The notes under the pieces were generated by a model. The model ran no database searches, was not told the DNA's origin, and was given only the letters and a program-made list of their open reading frames with translations. Of a DNA stretch of 64,000 bases, positions 58,660-64,000 are shown in pieces. Numbering within the stretch: the stretch's first letter is position 1; each line of letters begins with the position of its first letter. The position numbers and the translations under genes were made by a program. This stretch comes from Meandrina meandrites (Eukaryota; Cnidaria; Anthozoa; Scleractinia; Meandrinidae), in contig OY855905.1 in assembly GCA_963693305.1 (NCBI GenBank), forward strand, positions 38,536,137 to 38,600,136, in the 5' to 3' direction.

Positions 58660-60508
58660 TTACATTTCGGTTTCATCTACATTAATATTTGTACTGTTGG
58701 CTTTTCTGATGTTTTCCTGTTCTGACCCTCTTTTAAAGTAGTTTCCTACATCTAATCCCTCTAGCATTTTGCTATTAGAAATTCTACAGGTGGCTGGTGG
58801 ACTAATCAAGTTAAGACTTGCTTGTAACAGATAAAGAACGGCAATTCCTGCAAAATGGCCAACCAAGGCACTGACTGTGGGCCGATCTGAAAGTAAAGAT
58901 AAAAAGAAAATATGTGAATGAGAACCCCATCTTCCCCGATAACAAATCTACAGCAAAAACCAACAACAGACAAACACTGAATTTGAAAATTAATGAAGTA
59001 CTATGGCCTCTTGAGTGAAACTTGGAGTCTAGAGAATCAAAAGGGTGAAGCAGGAACCACATTTGCAAGACTCATCCCACCCCTACACTGGAAATGCACT
59101 TCCAATGTAAGACTTTCTTTGACTCTGGTCAAATTGTTCAAACTTTTGGATCCAATACAATATTTCAGTATAAAGATGTTGGAACATGTTCCTGGAATAT
59201 GTTGGATGAAATTTGGATACAAGAGAGTGAAACTTGCAGTTATCTTAGACTTTTTCAGACTTCAATTTTTTTTAAATTAGAAAAGAGTGAACACTAAAAT
59301 ACTTTTTTATTTGTGTTTAGTAATTTGTGTTTTGAGGGGAAAAAAGCATGGTAAGAAGAAACTGCCGATCATTATTCCAGTGGTTTGATCTACCATCTGA
59401 CTGGCTGCAGCACATGTCAAAGTCAAATCAAAGTGTTCACACTATCTGTTGAGCAGAAATGGTGGGTGAAAAAGGAACCTGACCTCCAACTTCTCGGAGC
59501 CCTCGTCCTTCATTTTTCTTCTTAAAGGTAAAAGCAAAAGCACTAACCTGGAAGTAAATATAGATCCATCAAGTGCCATGTTCCCACCCAAGAAGCTACC
59601 ACTCCAAAACCCAGTATGTATACAAAGACCTGCTCCAAGGCCCGGCTCATCACCGAATGCGGCGGATTCAGATTCCTTGTTGATAAAAACGTACTCAAAA
59701 TATAGCATATGCTAAACACAGCGTATCCCAGAATGATAAACGTAATCGATGATCGAAGTTTGTTGGTTGGGTGTTTCATTGTAGTCACAATTATGAGCCA
59801 AGTTCCTCGCCAATAGCTAATCACTGCAGCCCCGATTATGAACACCGTAACAAAACTATTTAACATTCTTGTGGCGATCTTAGCACAGGCAGTAGTCTTG
59901 TTCCTTGAACAAACCTTTAACTGAAAGATTTTCTCCGATGGGTCAATGTGTCTCTCGCAAATGCAATATCCGGGAATGGCAATGATAGAATATGTAGTTT
60001 TCAAGGATAGAACGATCAAGAATCCAGTAGCATGTGAAACACAGGCACTTGTTAGGCAAGTAGTTGTGTAAAGATCTAACATCATCCACAGTCCTCTCCA
60101 AGATGTTACGATCATAAATGTCAGAGGATAAAAGAGAACAAGATACAAAACTTTTCTCGCTTTCCGTTCATTTAAAAATCTTTTTAAATAATCTTCCACC
60201 AACATGATCAAGAACATCGTTCCAAAGCTCGCGGTGAACGTTATCGAGGCACTAAGAACTTCATCCTCTGGAAACACGAACAAGTCTAAAATGTACCACG
60301 TCCCACGCCAATAATTGACTACTGCTGGTGTGATAAGACATAAAATGAAAATCAAGTTGAGAGACGTCACAAACATGAACGCCATCTTTTTCGATCTTCC
60401 TCTTTGTGACCTCTTCATGACCCTCGTCACGAACGTCGTGACGTCATTCACAGAGGTCGCGGTCCTTTTGGCCAGCACCAGTATAACCTTCAGCGGTAGG
60501 TACTTCAT
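58660..60508 (-). CDS. Fuseless-like multipass membrane protein, 395 aa in two coding exons
   Basis: Homologue of Drosophila fuseless, a presynaptic multipass membrane protein (family knowledge). Exon 60508-59548 gives 320 codons plus one base; exon 58886-58660 gives the rest and the stop. The donor is G|GTTAGT, the acceptor CAG|AT, and phase fits. The protein has about eight hydrophobic spans and four copies of a diagnostic Trp motif: NYWRGTWYILDLFVFP, SWRGLWMMLDLY, SYWRGTWLII and SWVGTWHLMDLYLLP. The end (after LLQASLNL) is polar and cytosolic-looking. The open frame extends four codons further, but 60520 is GTG, so I use ATG at 60508. Similarity of the CAG at about 60530 to an acceptor means an upstream coding exon is possible. 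Confidence 0.88.
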
Positions 60509-61483
60509 ATATGGGGACACACACCCCTGTCGATGTCAAAAGCCCTTTGGGGCGTCTCGTGTCACGCTTGTTTCAAGATTTTCGTGACACTAGAACATTG
60601 TTTGATTTTACGTAGATATGAAAAATAAATCTGTTACATTCCACCATAGTCCAGCCATATGGTGCCAAAAATTACTCAAATTGTGCACTTTGGGGTAAAA
60701 GCACCAAACTTGGCAAGATGATAGTACTACATCTACTGAACATTTTAAGCTATGGACCCCATCCAAATACCCAAGGGGGGAGGTAGAACGTGCCCTTGGG
60801 GGGTGGGGTTGTAGCCATTTTGTTAAGGACAGAAAATATCCAGAAAAAGGAAACAAAGAGGGTCTGAATAACTTTGAATTCTCGTTTTTTTTTGATAGTG
60901 GCACAAGATTAAGTTTAAAAAACACCTCGAAAATACTTTTTGGGAATATTTTATTAAAATATATCGTTAAAATGTCTAAAAAATACATTTGAAAGGTACC
61001 CCTTTTGATGAGAGTAAAATGGCGAATATGTTGAATTGATCTTAAAAGAGAAAATCCGTTAAATGTATCCTATGATAACTCAAAATTCACCATTTCATTA
61101 AATTAACACGTTTTTGAGAGGAATGCGGCTGGAATAAACGATAGAGCATGGGAAGGAGAAAAGGCCAGGCTAGGCTACACATGGAATGCAACATGGCGGC
61201 CTGCAGTCTCCGCATTTTTTGCACGCTCGTTTGGGTGAATATTTGCCTTTTTTGGCCCCAGAAAGGTAAAATACTTGACGTTTACCTACGTTTATGAAAT
61301 TTTAAAGGTATAATTCAATTAACAAGAAAATTTGACTTAAGAAGAGAAAACCTACAGACAGTTTAGTGAGGTCGAGCAAACAAGACACACTTGTTAAGTG
61401 AAATTTCCCATAAAAAAACTCATTTTATTCTATTTTATTTTTAATACTAGAAATCAAAGTACTGTGTTTAAAGACGTAGAGAA
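60509..61483. other. Intergenic DNA, unknown
   Basis: No gene is recognised. A G-rich run at 60774-60808 (ending in GGTGGGGTTG) and AACATGGCGGCC near 61190 could belong to the promoter of the damaged gene to the right. Confidence 0.35.
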
Positions 61484-64000
61484 ATGGAAAAAGGCAGTAA
61501 AACTGAAATTTTAGCTCAAGTTGACTGGGACAAGTGTATGTTGTGCCAAACAGTTATGAGGGATAAATTACGATGTCCTTTCGACTTGATGCAAAACGAG
61601 GCGGAATCATGGTGTGATTCATTTTGTCGTAGCATCCAGAAGTCTCGTGAACTTGGTTGCATGCCATTTAAAACGCCTTTATTTACATTAGGTTTAAAAA
61701 GAGCAGAATTGTCACAGTTATTTCGTGACAATTGGGCTGAATGGCACAAGCCATTTATGTGTAAAAATCAGTTTTATTAGTACCCTTAAACTCCAGACAG
61801 CACAAAAAATAAGGCTGTTGACAGTGATGGGAAACATTATGAAGGTAGAAAGAAGTTACCCAGGAGGAGCACAGATACAGAAGTTCGTCAGGGCTGCTTC
61901 TTCTGTGAAGAAACCACCGGTGAGCTTCAACTTTAAATTCAGATGAAAAGGTCAGACGTTACTACTAGGAAAACTGAGTGACGGAGACACGACGCTATGT
62001 ACCATACTCAGTGCTTATCAAAGCTTTAAAAAGAGCTGCAAGAGAGAAAAATCAAAGTGTCATACCGACTGATAATGACTCCATTTGCCAAAGCATTGCT
62101 CTCGCAGAACTTGTTTCCTTCCTTGAAGAATGTCAACCTGATTTAGATGATAATCCAGTGTTCAAGTTGTCTGAGTTATCTAAAATGTATGCGACAAGAC
62201 TAGAGCAGATGGGGCTTAACAATTCACAGCGAGTTCATAGCACTCGTCTTAAGGAGCGCCTCATTCAGTATTGTCCGGAGTTAACATCGTATAAAGATGG
62301 CCGTGATGTTCTTCTTGCTTTTAGTGAAGACCTGGCAGCTGTTCTGAATAAAGCCCCGAAAAAACGGCGACAGCGAAGCAATGTTGATTGTAAAAACGGC
62401 AAGCATTATACGCCGTGACCTTCTCATCATGGACAAAAGCACGTTCCATGGCACATTTGAGACAAACTGCCAAGAAAGCTCTGTCCCTCAGTCGTTACGA
62501 AGTTTAATTGAGATGATTATGGGTGGAGCAAGCATTAAGATGCAGGCATGCAACATTGCAGAGAACCTCTTGCTGCTCTAACGGTATCACAGTTGATACG
62601 ATTTAACTCAGTTGTTCGACGTCACAAAGATTCTCAAGGTACTTATCATTCAAAAGATCGCGAAACTCCATTCCCAGCATATTTAGGTCTTCTGGTGCAT
62701 GCAGAGACAAGAAAAAAGGCTTGATTGACAAGCTATGCGACCTTGGTCTTTCAATCTCGTATAACAGAGTCCTGGAGATTTCGAGTGAAATGGGAAACAG
62801 AGTCGGAGCACGATTTGAAACAGAGAAAGCAGTTTGTCCATCAAACCCAACTGTTTACTACAAGCGCGGTCGATAATATCGACCACAATCCTAGTGCTAC
62901 TACTACTAATGCAACTGGTTCATTACATGGCACAGCCATATCCCTTTTTCAACACCCGACTAGAGAGAATCATGGCCAGGAACCATCTTCCTCTTCCCAA
63001 GCAGTACGCAGAAGTCCTCCCAGTACAACCATGGAAAACTGATCCTTCATTTCCAAGTACCACAGTGAAAGCAGATGACATCAACCATTTGACTATTGAT
63101 CTGTCAGATGAGGATAGATGGTTGAAGCACGTGAAAGATGTTCTTGACAACAATGATCAAGATCAAATCCAACAGAGTTTCATCTCTTGGGCTGCATTCG
63201 ATGCAAGTCGGACCGCAACAGTTACAAACGTTCCGCCAGATATCTCTTGTCTACTGCCGCTGTTTCAGGAAGAGGCAAAATCTGTCGCTATGATTTTGCA
63301 TGCAAAGAACACAGTCAAGTCGTCGGTAGCATTTCTTAATCCAGGGCAAACTCCAGTAATAATTTGCGATCAGCCACTTTATGCTATTGCTAAAAAGATT
63401 CAGTGGCAATTGCCACAAACACAGCGCGAAAAGAATTTTGTTGTTGTTCTTGGAGGACTTCACATTGAGATGACAGCATGGAGAACACTGGGATATTTCC
63501 TAAAACGGGAGCAGTTGGACGAGTGCGATAGCGCAAACCAATGTCGCATCATCTGGAGCTAGAGCTCCACCAGTGGCAAGATTACAAATCTTCCTCATGT
63601 CCGCAATTCAAGTACTGGTCAATGGTCTTGAAGATTGAACTGACGATCCTACTCTTTGTACGATCACTGTGGGAGGGCCAAGAGGAAGAAGCCATTTCAG
63701 CTTTCACAGACCTTGTTCTACCATGCAGGATGTTCTATGCCTGTGCTGGAAAGATGTGTGGTGCTGATGTATGACCGGAAAAGCCCGTGCCAAGGAGTCA
63801 ATGATGCCAGGAAAGTTCTTTTTGCTCAAAAAGGAAGAACTCTAGAGAACATTCCCCCACTGCTAATACATTAGCACAACACACGAAGAGAGTGGCCTAC
63901 CAAGCTGGTCATTGCTGTGGACAGTGCATGGTACCTAATCCTGAGCTACCTTCTCCAAGTGAATGGGATGGGCACGATCCGAGTCAGATGCATGGAAGCC
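61484..64000 (+). pseudogene. Decayed copy of a large anthozoan multicopy protein family (right end cut off)
   Basis: I recognise the family from recurring uncharacterised coral and anemone proteins; its function is unknown to me. The copy is in pieces in alternating frames. The first is 61484-61777, with a CMLC...C zinc-like start and LGCMPF. About 61830-61930 follows. 61978-62415 has ALAELVSFLEE, RVHSTRLKERL and YKDGRDVLLAFSEDL. Then come 62381-62581, about 62660-62870 (LCDLGLSISYNRVLEISSEM), about 62845-62960 (LFTTSAVDNIDHNP and GTAISLFQHP), 62945-63560 (SFISWAAFDAS, HAKNTVKSSVAFLNPGQTPV, VVVLGGLHIEMTAWRTLGYF), 63541-63700 (CPQFKYWSMVLKIELTILLF) and 63800-64000 (LFAQKGRTLENIPP, VAYQAGHCCGQCM). 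At least six frame changes and stops make a working product unlikely. Assembly errors or missed small introns are alternatives. Confidence 0.75.

Noticed and set aside
59037..59297. Small frames inside the fuseless-like intron
   Set aside because: Splice phase joins 59548 directly to 58886; these frames have no recognisable content.
1..64000. CRISPR arrays, operons, bacterial promoters or ribosome binding sites
   Set aside because: None seen; the window is animal nuclear DNA with spliced genes.

Overview
This is a piece of an animal nuclear genome: spliced genes with GT/AG introns, AT-rich intergenic DNA and dense small DNA transposons and SINEs. The gene content and repeats (an anthozoan multicopy gene family, a SINE with a Nin-DC-like core, a fuseless homologue) fit a cnidarian, most likely a stony coral or other anthozoan. 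That placement is inference; no search was run.

Layout. (1) 813-4011, minus: the first seven coding exons of the protein phosphatase 6 catalytic subunit (PPP6C); the 3' half lies beyond the left edge. (2) 4177-7017: small transposons, including a 61-bp palindrome, a 1.7-kb TTA-flanked element with a second TTA-flanked element nested in it, and a tiny foldback element. (3) 9615-11363 and 15368-17089, minus: two intronless tandem paralogues of an unrecognised, mostly disordered protein family. (4) 18037-21514: two inverted copies of a TTAA-flanked element around and inside a decayed LINE. (5) 21.5-39.4 kb: largely non-coding DNA with foldback repeats and microsatellites. (6) 40012-41019, plus: an intronless class A GPCR. 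(7) 45519-55757, minus: a complete 17-exon HSPA14 gene (509 aa), its introns filled with SINEs, DNA transposons and microsatellites. (8) 58660-60508, minus: a two-coding-exon fuseless-like multipass membrane protein. (9) 61484-64000, plus: a frameshifted copy of a large anthozoan multicopy protein family, running off the right edge.

The genes are not an operon and show no shared pathway. PPP6C (phosphatase signalling) and HSPA14 (ribosome-associated chaperone) are housekeeping genes; the GPCR and the fuseless homologue are probably signalling or neuronal. Exon joins were made by reading splice sites and checking phase: for HSPA14 all 17 exons join in frame and give 509 codons plus stop, the length I recall for human HSPA14. 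The most unusual content is the transposon archaeology: tiny palindromic elements with exact 9-bp duplications, nested TTA elements, an inverted TTAA pair with one copy splitting a reverse-transcriptase frame, and an HSPA14 exon squeezed between two transposons. I found no clear candidate for a wholly new biological system; the strongest unknowns are the intronless paralogue pair and the GPCR with an unusual ligand pocket.
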